A stretch of DNA of 64,000 bases from Liolophura sinensis (taxonomy: Eukaryota; Mollusca; Polyplacophora; Chitonida; Chitonidae): the NCBI RefSeq assembly GCF_032854445.1, contig NC_088306.1:12209386-12273385 (forward strand), written 5' to 3'. This document shows, piece after piece, positions 35,365 to 49,247 of this stretch. The first letter of the stretch is position 1; each line of letters begins with the position of its first letter. Both the position numbers and the translations under genes were made by a program. A model generated the notes under the pieces. It was given only the letters and a program-made list of their open reading frames with translations, did not search any database and was not told the DNA's origin.

Positions 35365-36720
35365 TAAGTGAATCACTTAAGGCACATGTGCATGCGAAAT
35401 ATGTCTCAGTCAAATTTCATTCAGGGCAAGGTTAGTACAGCGACACAACTCTGAAGTGTCAAGTTGCCCAGAGCCTGTTTCTTGAAGTGCACATACCGTT
35501 CCATACATGTTACTACTATCTGATGTAATACATACGATATAGTTAGTCACTGTGGTTACAATTGGCCTATGATGGCCTATGGTGTGTAGCCTTGAAGCCA
35601 TATCCTCAAAAAGCCAGCAGATATGTACATGTACACTGTATAAAATTTGTCCTGTGGACCAATTGATATACAAGAACACTGCAAAATTGTTCTTCATACG
35701 AATGTGAAATAGCCACATACATATATGCTATTGACCTATCATGCCTACTGACAAGGAAAAAAAAATAAGAGAAAAAGAAAGACAAATAACATAGTTTTGT
35801 TTGATAATGTTTGGAAACTTACAACTATTTTAAATACTTTTTTGTGATATAATTATATGACCAATGTTCAGAAGTCTGTTACCATGGAACTGCCTTAATG
35901 ATTATCAGTACCTCAACTTTTTACAAGGTGTTTACAATTTGAGTGAAGATTTGGTTGATACCTCTGTAAATCTTGGTTTATTTTTATCCTGACTGTAGCC
36001 ATAACTGACTATTATTTGCCATTTCTGATCAGATCTCTGCTGGTACATGTATAACTCTGATGAAAAAGATCAATAATCATTGAATTTCTTAAAAAAATGA
36101 AAAGGTAGCGGTAGCTCCAAAGTTGTATGCAAACTGGTAGTCCTCCTGAGTATTTGGCCTATGTTTATGTGCCCCAGATTTGTGTAAGTTTACTTGAACT
36201 CTCTGCAAGTACTTAACAATGAGATATGAATTTAACACCAAATAACACTACTTTAAATACAGGCATTACGCAATGTTCTCATATTGAGCACAAAACAGCT
36301 GTAACATTTTCTGGATAGAAACTTACACATGTATGTAATTTTGATTAAGAATGTCCAGATAAGAAATCAAGAAATGAGTGAGAAATCATACCTTTAAATG
36401 AACATTTTATGTCTACTTGTGCATGTGTAGCATATTGAGAAAAATTTGCTCAAGTCTCAGGTGCATGTAACAAGCTTGTATTGTCAAGAGTTACAATAAG
36501 GTTAAATTGTGACTGCAGTGAATACTGAACTAAGGGAGATAACTTGAATTGCCTTTTACCTACAGCACTACCTATTCATGCATGGCTTTCCTTTTTGAGC
36601 AGAAATCTACCTTGGAAAAGTAGTAAATGAGTTCTGATCAAAATAGGAAGCCACTATTCCTGCTAATTTTTTTTCTTCTTTTTGACCATTATCTAATAAA
36701 CACCCTGGCATGTAGTGTTA
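35365..36720 (+). other. Probable 3' untranslated region of the kelch-like gene
   Basis: AT-rich non-coding sequence after the TGA stop. The first good AATAAA that I see downstream is at 36695-36700. The end of the transcript is a guess. Confidence 0.3.
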
Positions 36721-39700
36721 TTCACCTGGTGGAATACCGTTTACCTGAAGATGCTATGGTTACGGTTATGTGTTAGTAAAACGGATAATGAGAGCAAATT
36801 GATGCCGAGTAAGCTATGAAAATACAACAGGAATGGGCTACATGTAGAACAGCATTAGGGCAAAAAAGTTTTCCCTGTCAGGAAAGATCTTTAATACACG
36901 TGATCATGGTTACCATCAGTGTTAATGGGCTAATTGGATACAGGTTGCAGGTTGAGTTACATTCAAGGCTTTCTGTCTTCTACTACACACCTATAGTAAT
37001 CATGAGCTCATAATTTGAAAGCAAACTGTGTTTATACAGCCATCAAATGTTTTGATCATAAAAGTTGATTGGTTAAGTTGGTATTATATATATATACGTT
37101 TATTATGCTTGCTTTGAAAGTAGTTTGGCCTCTTTTAGGAGGATCTTTCGAATTTTGTTTTCAACATGGCATGGTTTTTGTTTGGTGTATATGAACGTAA
37201 AGATCTTTTTTATGGCATACAATTGTTTTTTTAAGGATAGTCAAAAGTTTCAGTGGCAATTCAGAACACTTTCTTTGCAAATCAAGTAGTAATATCAGAA
37301 TAATTAAAACTGTTTTATGTGTATATTTTGGCAAAAGCACTAGATATTTCTTGAAATCCGAGGCCACAAATTTCAGCACAAACTTTCCATACCCGGCTAA
37401 ATGTACTGGCATTTAAATGATGATACCTGCCACGGATGATATATGCATGTGTTCCTGTTAACTTTTGGAATTTCATGCAAAGTTGCAGAAAAGTGGCTAT
37501 ATTTTCTTCTGAAAGTCTTGTTTTTCTGATGGACAGAATTGGGTGAAGATGATTTCTTTGACTACCCTAATTCCTCAACAGATTCAACTACAGACAATAC
37601 CCTAATTCTTCTCAAATTTGGAACAGATATTAGTAGTGTTGAAAGCAGAATATTACATTTCTTTACCAGCTTTTTGGAAAGGTAAAGAGGTGAGTATATT
37701 GTTCATTAGATGGTCTAACAATGTGAGAAGAAAAGACTCAGTATTCCTGCTAGAGTTACATATATATGTTGGCTAAAATGAGCAGACCAGGTGTCCCAAA
37801 TTTTAGAAGAAATAGGGCTATATTCATATGTTTTGGTATAGGTGTGATAAAGAAATGTTATCCAATACAGACAGGTTACTCTATAACTTCTGTGATGTTC
37901 TTACCCATACATGTATGTATCCCTACCTGAACTTACCTTTTAGTCTTCAAAGTTACATTTTCAAATTGCGTCATTCTAATGTTATACTTTACTGGTTGAA
38001 TTTGCTGAGGAGTTGACAGATATACCGATACATGTATATAATGTGCCAGCATTGGAAGTATGCAGCTGAACTATCTGCCATTATCAAGAGGATACTATTT
38101 ATGTTTTTTATTTTGTGCATGTGTGAGAAGAAATACCTCAGATGTCATTGCATGTAGATATGAGATTTTTGTACATGATATTTTGTTACCATGCCGGTCA
38201 TTGATGGACCTGTTGCATTTCTTATGGAGAAAATTAAGTGTTTAGATATTTAACTTGTTGATAGGTTTTGGCTTTGAAAACTTTACGAGTGAGGTGAAAT
38301 TTACAATGAGACATTTAGATGTAAGTATTCTTCATACAGTCATTTCAAACAAGGTACCATTTATTAGGCCAGTTGTATTGAGCAAAACTAATGTTTCAGT
38401 CTCTTCAAGACGGTTACATGAACAAGTAGGTGGGTGATGTTTGTACTAGTGTTTTCCTTTGAAGCATGAACAGTTATTCAATGCAGTAACGTCTCTTCAT
38501 TACACTGTGGGTAATGATAAGTTCAGGGGTGGATATGAACAGTTTTGAGCAGACTTGCATATAGGCCTACATACACTGCTGATCTTGCACTTCGGTACAA
38601 GTGTGTATGTCCTGTGGCATTTCTTGTGTTCAGTATTGTAATATGTCCTTGATATGAAATTTTAGAAACATCTTCAACCCTAAGTCTACATGTATAAAAT
38701 TTTTGTATAGATACTGTATGCCTCCACGCAATGTGTTGTTGGCGTGTTTTTATCAGCATTTCTCAATGCTTTCAGTTATTGAAAGTAAATTTAGGTGCAA
38801 TTTTTGCTACACAATAATTCCTTTTAAAGCTTACTGTAAGATTAAGATTTTTGAGGTAAAGTACACTTGTATGAAAGGTAAAGTCTACATGTAGTTGTTT
38901 CTGTATGATATAAGAAGAGATAAGAATAGTGCTGCCTGTCTTTAGAAATGTGACTTATAATCATGGCTGGAGAACCGCTACATCACCTATATGTATAGCC
39001 AAATTTTTTCTAATTTGTACCTATCGAGTGCTAAAACTATGTTTTAAAGAGATACCCAGTGATTTTTCTATTTACATATATACACAGATTTTTTTTCTGC
39101 TTTGGTTAGCTTACGAGTCATGATCAGCATACATGTATTTGTTCATTTTGCCTATGACACATTTTCGTTTTGGATAAAGAAGAAGTCACCAAGTTTATGA
39201 AAAATTACCTACCCATTATATTTAATGTAGAAGGTACCCCGGTGAAGTTTGGTGAATTTTCTTTTCCCTACTTGAGAGGTTCAATGAAAACAAAGTAAAT
39301 GTAGGTTTAAAGTGGGATGAGGTTATATGTAGTGACATTTTGTGAGTAAATTGTGTACTCATGCTTGTATGACCATATAAAAAGGATGGGGTGAAAGTTG
39401 TTACAACAAATTGCAAACCTAGAAATGAGCAGTGAAGTATTCTGAACCTCTGCATTTATGTTCTGGTTATGTTATGGCCACAATGTACATGTGTAGGATT
39501 GTGTTAAAATGTGTCACATTGTGTTAAAATGTGTCACATTGTGTGAAAATGTGTCACATTGTTTCGTAACTTTATGTATATACATGCACTGTTGTGTGAA
39601 TAGAGAGTATAAATTTTGCAATGTGATTCAAATGTTGTGCTAGTGCTTTAATAGATAGAGCCTACATGATCATATCCTCTGGCTGTGACCAATCCCATCC

Positions 39701-40147
39701 TTATGGGTTACATAGGGGCCTGGTGTTCAGTTGTTTTGGTGGTGTAAGCAGATCCGTACCCTGTAATCGGTAATCGGAAAGTCTGTGCTATCCACAGTGC
39801 CCAATTCACATTGTATTTTAAGGTACATGTGTGTTGATATTCTCAATATAAGACAATTTGGTCACATGTACCCGCAATTATCCAGCGCTGACTGTTGAAA
39901 TCAGTGTGTGAGGTTCTGGAATTCATACTTTTCATAGGTAAGTTTATCTGGTTATTTAACACAATTCATTCTCCTCAAAATGTTCCGTTCTGCAGTGCGT
40001 AGTAAAACCAGTTGCATATGGTTAGTCAAATGAATTTAAGATATTCATTGCTTGTCATAGCAAGCTTAAGGCCTGCAGATGAGGCTGAAGCCCTAACTAA
40101 TGTCTCATTGTTTGAACAGTTTTATCATCAGTCATTTTATTGTACAG
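36721..40147. other. Spacer; one small tandem repeat
   Basis: No exon or RNA gene recognised. At about 39494-39560 a 20-bp unit containing gttaaaatgtgtcacattg is repeated three times. Confidence 0.45.
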
Positions 40148-40157
40148 CACTAAACTG

Positions 40158-40321
40158 ATTTATTTATTCATTTATCTGATACGTGTTTTATGCCGTACTC
40201 AAGAATATTTCACTTATACGACTGTTGCCAGTATTATGGTGGAAACAAACCGGGCAGAGCCCGGCGGTAAATGCGCAGCCATCCGCAGGTTGCTGGCAGA
40301 CCTTCCCACATAAGGCAGGAG
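40158..40321 (-). mobile_element. SINE-A copy, head missing
   Basis: Antisense copy with ATTT-type tail, gtgttttatgccgtactc and the body up to cttcccacataagg; the tRNA-like head is absent. cactaaact and cactaaatt on the two sides look like a decayed target-site duplication. Confidence 0.8.
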
Positions 40322-40764
40322 ACACTAAATTAAATAAGGCTACATTGTGTATATGCATAGGTGCATTACTCACATATTCATTATGTGTATATGATCACTT
40401 TATGATACATTTGTTATAAATTCATGATTTAATGTAAAAAGCTCTATGGTGTGAAGGAAAGGGATGAGGAGTCGATATAAATACTACAACTGTGATATTC
40501 AAGCATTGTCGTCCTTTTTACTTAACATGTTACATGATTGTTGAAATGTATTTGATCGTTGTAATTAAAATTATTACATACTGTTAAACTAGCAACATCT
40601 GACTGTTACTTATGAAACTTTTACAGACTCTGTCATCCTGATATCTGACTGTATTATCATCATTACCATGGCTCTTAGTACTAGTGTGTGCAGCATATAT
40701 CCCATATATGTTTTCTGGCCCGCTAGCTGGCATAACGCCACATTACATGTATCTGGGCTGTACA

Positions 40765-41200
40765 GCCATACTATCTGGCCTATTTCCATTTTATCTGACT
40801 TCGTGATAACATGCTATCTGACCTATTGCCATGTCATCTGACCTAATGGCATGTTATCTGACCTATTACCATGTTATCTGACCTATTACCATGCTATGTA
40901 AGCAATTACCATGTAATCTGACCTGTCACCAAGTTGTCTCAGCTATCGACATGTCATCTGACATATTGACGTTAACCGACCTATTGCCATGTTATCTGAC
41001 ATTGACATGTTAACCGACCTATTGGCATGTTATCTGACCTATTGGCATGTCATCTGACCTGTTGACATGTTATCTGACATTGACATGTTATCTGACCTAT
41101 TGTCATGTTATCTGACCTATTGACATGTTGCATGACTTTTTCCATATCTGACCTTTCACCCTGTTATCTGATTGGAGCAACTGTTATCTATCTTGTTACC
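40765..41200 (+). repeat. 20-bp minisatellite (catg-ttatctgacctatt)
   Basis: Roughly twenty imperfect units of about 20 bp with core atgttatctgaccta and a variable gc/ac/gg end. Weak echoes (ttatctgac) continue to about 41480. No coding potential. Confidence 0.85.
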
Positions 41201-44200
41201 AGATTCTGATTTTTCATTATGTTCCCCACCTGTTGCTATGTTTTTTGAAAGGTTCTCTTGTTATATGACGTGTATTAGCTTGCATGTTATCACCCTGTTT
41301 GACCAGTGACAGTATTATCTGACCCTCCATCATAATAACTAGTTGTTTCTGTACTTGCCATGGTTTGTTGGTCTGACCTACCACCAGCGTCATGTTGTTG
41401 TTAGCTCCAGCTCCTGTTTTCCTGTGATCATGTTATCTGGTACAACATGACATCATGTCATCTCACCTGGCTCAGTATTTTGATATCTGAATTGCGAGAA
41501 TGGTCATAACGTTGTTTAGCGTGCGTATTGATGACGCCTTGCTATCAGACATCTTGATGTCTTACTTGGTTTGGGCATTCAAACCAATCCCTAAAATATC
41601 TGGCCTATTACTTCATCCTAGACAATTCAAGAAAAATATGAACAAGTTCATCTTGCTCGCAATACTGAAAACTAAGTTGTTGGGTGTGTGTAGTGGTGAA
41701 ACTCATGTTATAGTTGACTACACATTTATTAACATTTAGTAACAGTTGACATTTTACAGTGGCATACTTGTGTCATTTTTCAGAAACAGGATCTGCCAAT
41801 GGTGGATACTTTTGCCTAATTTTGGAACCTTTTGGCAGTCAAAATTTCTTTTGTCTTAATTTTGTGCAATTTGTACTAAATTGTTTCTGTTTTTCGGTCA
41901 GTTATTCCCTCATCTGTTTGTCATTCAGTGAAAATGTTCACATCATATCTCTGGTGCAGTGTGCCATTTATTTAATGGGGAGCCTGAGTGTAAGATGACA
42001 CGAAACCCTGTGTTGACTTCTTTTGCGAATTTGCTCTCCTGCACTGGTCATCAGTGTAGAATACTTTCTCTGTACAGATGTTGTTCTCTTGTAAAAATGT
42101 AATAGGGGTCTTAATGTGCTGCCTGAAATTTTTGTACATGCACCTACCTTTTAAAAGTTGGCTATATTAAATATATCTATCTATATATATATATATATAT
42201 GCCCAGTGACAGGCAGGAGTATTCCGGTGATTGTATCCATGGCTTTTATCATGTTTATGAGGTGTTGATTTGTGATAGATGCAATGTATGCTTTTTTGAT
42301 GCATATTTTCTTGTACATTTGTTAACAGTGCTTCATCTTATCCCGGTGGATTTTACACAGAAGAGTCATTAAATATGTTTTTACTGTCCGCTTGCCTTGA
42401 TGGTTTGAATGCCACCCATCTGCCTGGAATAAAGATTTTTATAAAACTGGCCACAGCCTAGTAGTATCTGATACTAGATTGGTGAAAATGTAACCAATCA
42501 GGGTGCTTCATCTGTTAATTGAGGTAAATACACCTCTGCCTCATCTCAAAGCTGTTCCTGGTAGACATTTAAATCTGGCCAATCTATTATGGATGATACA
42601 TCTTGTACATGTATAAATGTTGATGGAGAATGTTGGACTTGGAGAATGATGATGCAGAAATGGACATAAAGCAGGGAAAGTTGTTAATTATAAGCTTAAT
42701 TATTGTATTATGATAGATTGAGTAAATACATAACCAAATTTTCTAAGTGAAGGTTTTCTTCACTGAAAGTGTGCACAGATGAGCACAACAACAACCTTGA
42801 TGTAATGAGAAGGTGTACCTTGTCCAGTTAGAAACCAGATAATCCTGCTCAACAGTCTACCCAGAAAGCTTGAGGTGGATAGAATAGCCTGTCCAACCAT
42901 TCAACCAAAATCCTGTGTTCTTATCATCAGTGAGGATATAAAAATATCTTCAGTCCAGAATCTTTCGGCGATGTGTACATATATCTCATATTGGAGGCCT
43001 TGTTTTGACCTTGTTTTGGGCAGATCGGTGGGCAATCAGTCACATATCCATGAAAGCTCAGCTTAACAGAGTACCTTTTGCTTGTGATAATGTGTTTATA
43101 ATTTCCTACCATTTTTTTAAAAAGTGTGTGTATTTGTTTTTTTTACTCTGATTGTATACTGATGATTGATGTTCTTTAGAGTTAGAGCAATGGTTGTTAT
43201 GATGCCATATTATCCCTGGCAACTTTCAAACTCAAACTGACATAAGGGATCATAAATGGAATCAAAGAGGCTGCTGTTAGATTGAAACTGAAGACGTATA
43301 TGTTTCATGATACCATTTGATGGGTCAAACATGGTTTCCATGGCTCTTAAAATTTTTAAAAATTCTTGAACTTTGTTGGAAAGTTTTTAAGAGATCGGAA
43401 ATCCTTGAAACTACTTTATTTTTAGTGCTAAATATCAAATTGCATTAAGTTCCATAATGGTCTGATAAATAATCTTGCAGAACTACATTCTGCAATAGGT
43501 AAATAAATCTACAGCAGATCCAATAATCTAAACATGAAGGTCTTTGATAATGCTTGATAACATGAGATAGGTCGGTGAAACTCACTGAAAAACATCTTCT
43601 TATGGATGTGAATGCTGTGGAAAGATTTCATTTTGTTCGAAAGTTGTCTTTGGCTTATAAAATGGCAGTGTTTCTGATCGGATTCTTTTACTCTTGGTAG
43701 TGAAGCCTTGTTTTTCAGCTTTTCAGCATTGAACCTTAGCTGTGATTTTTGAACCTTAGCTGTGATCTTTGGAATTTAAGATAAGGATACAATGTATCCT
43801 TAAGATAAATTCCAAAAATCACAGCTAAGGATACAATGTATCCTTAAGGATGTAAAGAGCACATTCTTTGTTCCTTGTATATTAACAAGCTTCACATAAG
43901 AGTGAAATTCAAATGTCACATGTAGCTGGTTTGTTAAAACCATATTAATGTAACGGGATGCTTATTGTGTTATAAGCTTGTAACATGTAATGTCATGCAT
44001 GTATAATACATGGACATTGTGTACCAGGCCCGACATCAATTTTATCTTCAAGCTGGTAATCTTAATTGTAAGTTCAAGACAATATTGCATTAATAGAATT
44101 CATCTGAAAACACCTTTACCTTCTGATGGAGATAACTAGACTTGTGCTTTACATTTTCTGACTGTGCACACATTCATTATTGTTATATAGGCATGTGGTT

Positions 44201-44824
44201 TAGTTTGTTCTGTGTTTGTTCAATTTGGATTGTGTTTAACTACACCCTAGAGATGTTCAAAGTACTACAACGGGATCCTCAGGAGTTCAAATCTGACCTT
44301 TGCACAGTGTTTGACTTGAGTTGGTTAAAATGGAATTAAAGTAAAAAGACTGAAAATCCACCTTTTTATTTTGTCAGATCTTGATATTTGTAGGATTTTC
44401 CTGTCTTTCAAAGTTTTCCGATATAAATATATATTCAACATATATAAATATATGTTCAACAAAAAAAAAATGTGGGCACAGTTCACATTTCCCACAAATT
44501 TGATGATTTTTAAGTTTAATTTTTATTTTTATACGCTCCTTCTACATTGGAAAAGATTTACTCTGCCTCTAAAACAACATTTGAAATTGGTGTTAACTTG
44601 AGTTAGTTGTATTCTTTATGCTGCCAGATGTCTGTAATCTGTGTAGCATTACTTACATATTGCTCTCCTGTTGTCACCTGTTAATTTGCTGACATTTTTG
44701 ATATCATTACATTAATATCCTTTATGTGATATCACTTGCTTCTTTTTGTATAATCAGATCATTATTTTAAACTTCTGTCTAAATCAGTTCTGTCAAAATT
44801 TCTTTATCTGGTAATGTCTGGTTG
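41201..44824. other. Spacer; small TA run and a palindrome
   Basis: No gene recognised. A short TA microsatellite lies near 42171-42200. A near-perfect palindrome of about 78 bp lies at 43754-43831 (ccttagctgtgatctttgg against ccaaaaatcacagctaagg). Confidence 0.45.
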
Positions 44825-44825
44825 A

Positions 44826-45005
44826 TGATCAGATCTCATGTCCCAACCATTGCAGTCTGATATCATTTGTCTGACAATGAAGATGACATCCGATGGTCAT
44901 CCGTTACTGTCTGATATCATTTGTCTGCAAATGATGATCAGATCCTATGCTCAACTGTTGCTGTTTGATATCATTTGGCAGATCTTAATAATCAGGTCCA
45001 ATTCT
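44826..45005 (+). repeat. Three imperfect units of about 65 bp
   Basis: The motif ctgatatcatttgtctg with neighbouring gatgatcagatc recurs three times, decaying to the right. It shares the 'tctga' flavour of the 40.8-kb minisatellite but is not the same unit. Confidence 0.6.
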
Positions 45006-46107
45006 CTAAAATTCTCTGATGTCGCTTTTTCACCTTCTCTTCTCATTTGATGTTGTTTGTATTATGTTGTAATTTCTATATAAACTGTTTTGCTTACTTC
45101 ACATAATTTCACACTGTTCCATATTGCACAGATCCGTTCACACTTTCAATATCCACTCTACATAATTGTCATGCTGTTATCTAGTGCTAGGACATGTGTA
45201 TGGCATTAAATGTTGTGTGATATGATAACAAATACGTGTAGTGTCAAATTTTCAAAAATATATGCTTTATTTGTATTCAGGTATAAACTTATATTGCTAA
45301 GGTTTCTTATATATGTCAAATTTTTCAGTTGGTCTTTCCTGTTTCCTATGTTTTTACAGCTTACATTCACTTCCTGATTCAGATATAAGACTTACATAGA
45401 AGTCTTACGTCGTGTCATTTTGGTTACATATAAAACCAGTTATCATAATGTACTGGGACAGCATATAAATACAGTTATAAACCTTTGTAGCTTCGTTCTG
45501 AAGCCTGCTGGAAACTGTCACGTTCTTCATTAATTAATTTATGCTTTCTGCATTTAACATACCTAAATTAGGTTTTCCCCTTTATGTAAATATGATCATT
45601 TCATAAAACCAAGACTATCATTTTATTGCGAATTGTGTAAATTCATACCTCTTGTTTTTTATGATAATCTGTCCTATAAATCATGCATAAATAACTCCAT
45701 TTTTATACTGCAAATGCTTGAACTACATGCATGTATATAGTGTGGGAATGTTCTGGATAAGGGTGAGGTGAAAGCACAACACCTTTTCGACGACCAATGC
45801 AGTTTTTTATATATATATATATATAAAACAAAAAATCCATTTGCTTTGTTCTCTTTCATATATATCTTTCTTAGCAGTACATGGATAAACAGTAGGCAGA
45901 TAACTGCCAATGTCAGGTTTATGATTTGGGGGCAATTTTTGAAAGCTGCATTCGTTTGCTATGCAGATATGTTATGTTGGAATTATCTCAAATGAAAGCC
46001 TGTGATCACGTACATGAGAGCCGTTGTCTCTGTGACATTTATTATAGACGCAATTTTAGAATAAATAAAATCCACTGATATATGACACATAGGATTTGTG
46101 TTTGTTT
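45006..46107. other. Spacer, no feature recognised
   Basis: AT-rich. A short AT run at about 45810-45826 is the only repeat seen. Confidence 0.45.
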
Positions 46108-46121
46108 CTTATTAAAGGTAC

Positions 46122-46465
46122 TAGCCCCGCTAGCACAGTTGGTGCTACTTCGGAGCGGTAGATCCAGGGTCAATTCCGGGTCGAGTCACACCTAAGACTT
46201 TAAAAGAGAAAGTTGTAGCTACCTCACTTGGCATTCATCATGAAGGGGATAGTGCAACTACTGGTTGACCCGTATCAGTATAATGGCTCGGGCGGGGCAG
46301 ATTAGTTGTCTTCGGTAAGGCAAGGAACTGGATAAAAGAGCGGTGGAAATCTGTCCTGCAACATGGAGGCACATTACATACATTCTAAGGATTCCTTTGT
46401 CATCATATGACTGAAAAATTGTTAAGTACGACGTTAAACCCCAAGCACTCACTCACTCACTCACT
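46122..46465 (+). mobile_element. Full-length SINE-B with target-site duplication
   Basis: Runs from the tRNA-like head (agccccgctagcacagttgg as A-box region, agggtcaattccgggtcgag as B-box region) through the body to tacgacgttaaaccccaagc and a CACT tail of about five units. cttattaaaggtact precedes it and cttattaaaggact follows it, giving a clear 14-bp target-site duplication. Confidence 0.93.
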
Positions 46466-46715
46466 CTTATTAAAGGACTGCATGTTACATGTATAATTTT
46501 TATCTAGCTGAACTGCAATCACCCAGCAGGCCTATTCATCGAAGGATCTGCCTCGTGACCTGGAAATCAACTCCCTGGTCCGATGAAGTCAACATGACCT
46601 CCAACATTTAACATCTGGATATTGATACTAGCTCTGTGTTAGTATGATTGATTCGTTGGTCTTTGCGAATGTCATTCTCAAGAATTTTCTATTTATACAA
46701 TGCCAGTCAGTTCAT

Positions 46716-47236
46716 TGGGTACAGGAAACCGGAGTGCCCAGTTAAACCATTAACCTTTGCTAACTTACCTACGAACTTTCCTACGTGTATACTGACGTGT
46801 GGAGTGGTAGAAGACAAATGACCTGCGCAAACAGCCAATGTTGCGTGCACCACCTACCCCACATACTTTTTACCAAGGCAATGGAAGCGGAAGACTGGTG
46901 ATTGGTGTTTTACGCCGTACTCAAGAATATTTCACTTAGACGACGGCGGCCAGCATTATGGTGGGAGGAAACCGGGCAGAGCTGGGGAGAAACCCACGAT
47001 CATCCGCAGGTTGCTGGCAGACCTTCCCACGTACGGCCGGAGAGGAAGCCAGCATGAGCTGGACTTTAACTCAGAGCGACCGCATTGGTGAGAGACTCCT
47101 AGGTCATTACGCTGCGCTAGCGCGCTAACCGACTGAGCCACAGAGGCCCAGAAGACTGTGGAGTACCGTGTCCTGCTGGGACTTGAATCCGTAGCTCGTG
47201 TACAAGCAATTGCCAGTCGTACACCTCCCGAGCCGC
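46716..47236 (-). mobile_element. SINE-D relic, split by a SINE-A
   Basis: Read on the minus strand, it starts with a tRNA-like head (cgcggctcgggaggtgtacg; B-box-like ggattcaagtccc), continues with gcaggacacggtact, is interrupted by the SINE-A at 46898-47150, and resumes through agtatgtggggtaggtgg to cactccggtttcctgtaccc. Only one copy is in the window, so the family is inferred from its tRNA-like head alone. Confidence 0.45.
46898..47150 (-). mobile_element. SINE-A copy inserted in SINE-D
   Basis: Complete antisense copy with gaagactg on both sides (46890-46897 and 47151-47158). The usual A/T-rich tail is almost absent, which is unusual for the family here. Confidence 0.9.
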
Positions 47237-47450
47237 GTCTCTATGGAGAGGATATTACTGCTAACGTGTTTCAAAGCTGTAATCTAACATTCTCAATATA
47301 AGGTTAGCACATCCATTTTAAATTTTAATGCCATATAACACTGGAAACGTAATGCACGCAGGTGTTAACTTACGCCAATGCATTCAAATCTTAGAGGATG
47401 GCCTTGCACTTACAGAGCGATCTCTTCACAAACAAGACCAAGTAATGCTG

Positions 47451-47671
47451 CAATGCAGTCGCTGTGATTTCAAGTCCAGCTTATGCTGGCTTCCTCTCCG
47501 GCCGTACGTGGGAACGTCTGCAGCAACCTGCTGATGGTCGTGGGTTTCCCCGGGTCCTGCCCGGTTTCCTCCCACCATGATGCTGGATGCTGTCGTATGA
47601 GTGAAATATTCTTGAGAACGGCGTAAAACACTGATCACCAAAAAAAAAAAAATAAAATAAATAAATAAATA
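47451..47671 (+). mobile_element. SINE-A copy with 14-bp target-site duplication
   Basis: 5'-truncated sense copy. The tail is poly(A) of about 13 followed by ATAA units. accaagtaatgctg flanks it exactly at 47437-47450 and 47672-47685. Confidence 0.93.
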
Positions 47672-47685
47672 ACCAAGTAATGCTG

Positions 47686-48394
47686 AACACACTTTCTTGT
47701 ATGGCACAGTTTAAATCGGCATGCTTTGATTGAGGAAACTGTCATGTCTTCTGTCTTCACTATAGAACCTGGCAAAAGACAATTCCGTATACAAGTACAG
47801 GGTTATCATTACATTTGTCATTCAAGGAGAAAATAAACTGACAAGTGTATAACGGCTGAACACATTTGGTACTGTTTAGCACATTGGCTTAATTGTTGTT
47901 CAGTATGCAACTATATGGTTTTGAGGGCAAAATCATAGTGTATATACACTGCTGCGTAATCCGAAAACGAAAGCAGGAAATTCTCTGTGTCTTGAAATTT
48001 GTTGGAAACTCTACAAAATGAAAGGGAATTAGTAAATCTTATGCATGTCTGATTGAATCATGGTAAAGTCTAGTTCTGTACATGCATATGTGCGCTGAAT
48101 CTCTTGACAACCCTTATTTATGATACATCACACCATTTATTTAAATTACGAAACAGTGGAGTATACCGGTACATTGTGTTTCAGATGAGATAAAACAATT
48201 AGAAATCCCTGCATTCTTGTAGTACAAACGGGAATAGACTAGTCTTGAACTACAAGTTATAATTGCATGTCGGAAGATTTATCAATATGAAAAAGAACAA
48301 CTTCCATATAAAGCAATTTATAAGAAGCAGCTGGAAAATTAAGCATAATTCTTACTAAACTGAGGTACGATTGTAGTGCTGTATTCACCTGCTG
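47686..48394. other. Spacer, no feature recognised
   Basis: AT-rich unique sequence between two SINE insertions. No exon seen. Confidence 0.45.
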
Positions 48395-48406
48395 CAAACG
48401 CATCTA

Positions 48407-48661
48407 TTGGTTAGAATGCTAGCACAGCGTAATGACCCAGGAGTCTCTCACCAATGTGGTCGCTGTGAGTTCAAGTCCAGCTCATGCTGGCTTCCTCTCC
48501 GGCCGTAAGTGGGAAGGCCTGTCAGCAACCTGCGGATGGTCGTGGGTTTCCCCCGGGCTCTGCCCTGTTTCCACCCACCATAATGCTGGCCGCCGTCGTA
48601 TAAGTGAAATATTCTTGAGTATGGCGTAAAACACCAATCAAAAAAAAAAAAAAAAAAAAAT
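48407..48661 (+). mobile_element. SINE-A copy with pure poly(A) tail
   Basis: Nearly full-length sense copy (ttggttagaatgctagcaca head) ending in about 20 A with no ATAA units. The target-site duplication is caaacgcatcta at 48395-48406 and 48662-48673. Confidence 0.93.
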
Positions 48662-48673
48662 CAAACGCATCTA

Positions 48674-49234
48674 ACCACTGACCCAAGTTGTTATTTGGGG
48701 GACACTCTTCTGATGATGCAGACCATTTCCTTTTATCTCCATGCTTCATGGACTAGGCGGCCAACCAGTTAAACTCTGAGAGGAGAAGGAACTGAAACGA
48801 ATATGTTCAGTCGCAAATCAGCTAAAATGCGTAAATTTTAAACCGGCACCGTATAAATGACGACTCCTTTTTAAACAACAAAATACATAAATCTCATATC
48901 CTTTAGCTGTAATGGCTGTTTTTGCCTCATGCCTCTCTCATCATACCTCAGTATAGCGCTGCAGTGCCAAAATCTTATAATTACCTCAACTGGTGGGCAA
49001 TATTTGCGCATGTCTCTAGAATTCAACCCGTCGGTCCCCTAAAGCTGAACAATAAACATCAGATCGGAAATAATAGTTGAATATATAATCTCGAAATGAC
49101 TAACCTATTTCATTTTAATTCATATCCATCAGTAACACATTGTAGTGCGCTGTGGGCTTATGTATTACATACCAAGACATATTTGAGAAAGAAGTAGTTT
49201 TATTAGCTTCGGCTGTAATTTTATTTATCATTAC
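48674..49234. other. Spacer, no feature recognised
   Basis: AT-rich unique sequence; nothing recognised. Confidence 0.45.
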
Positions 49235-49247
49235 TAGTACTCGACAG

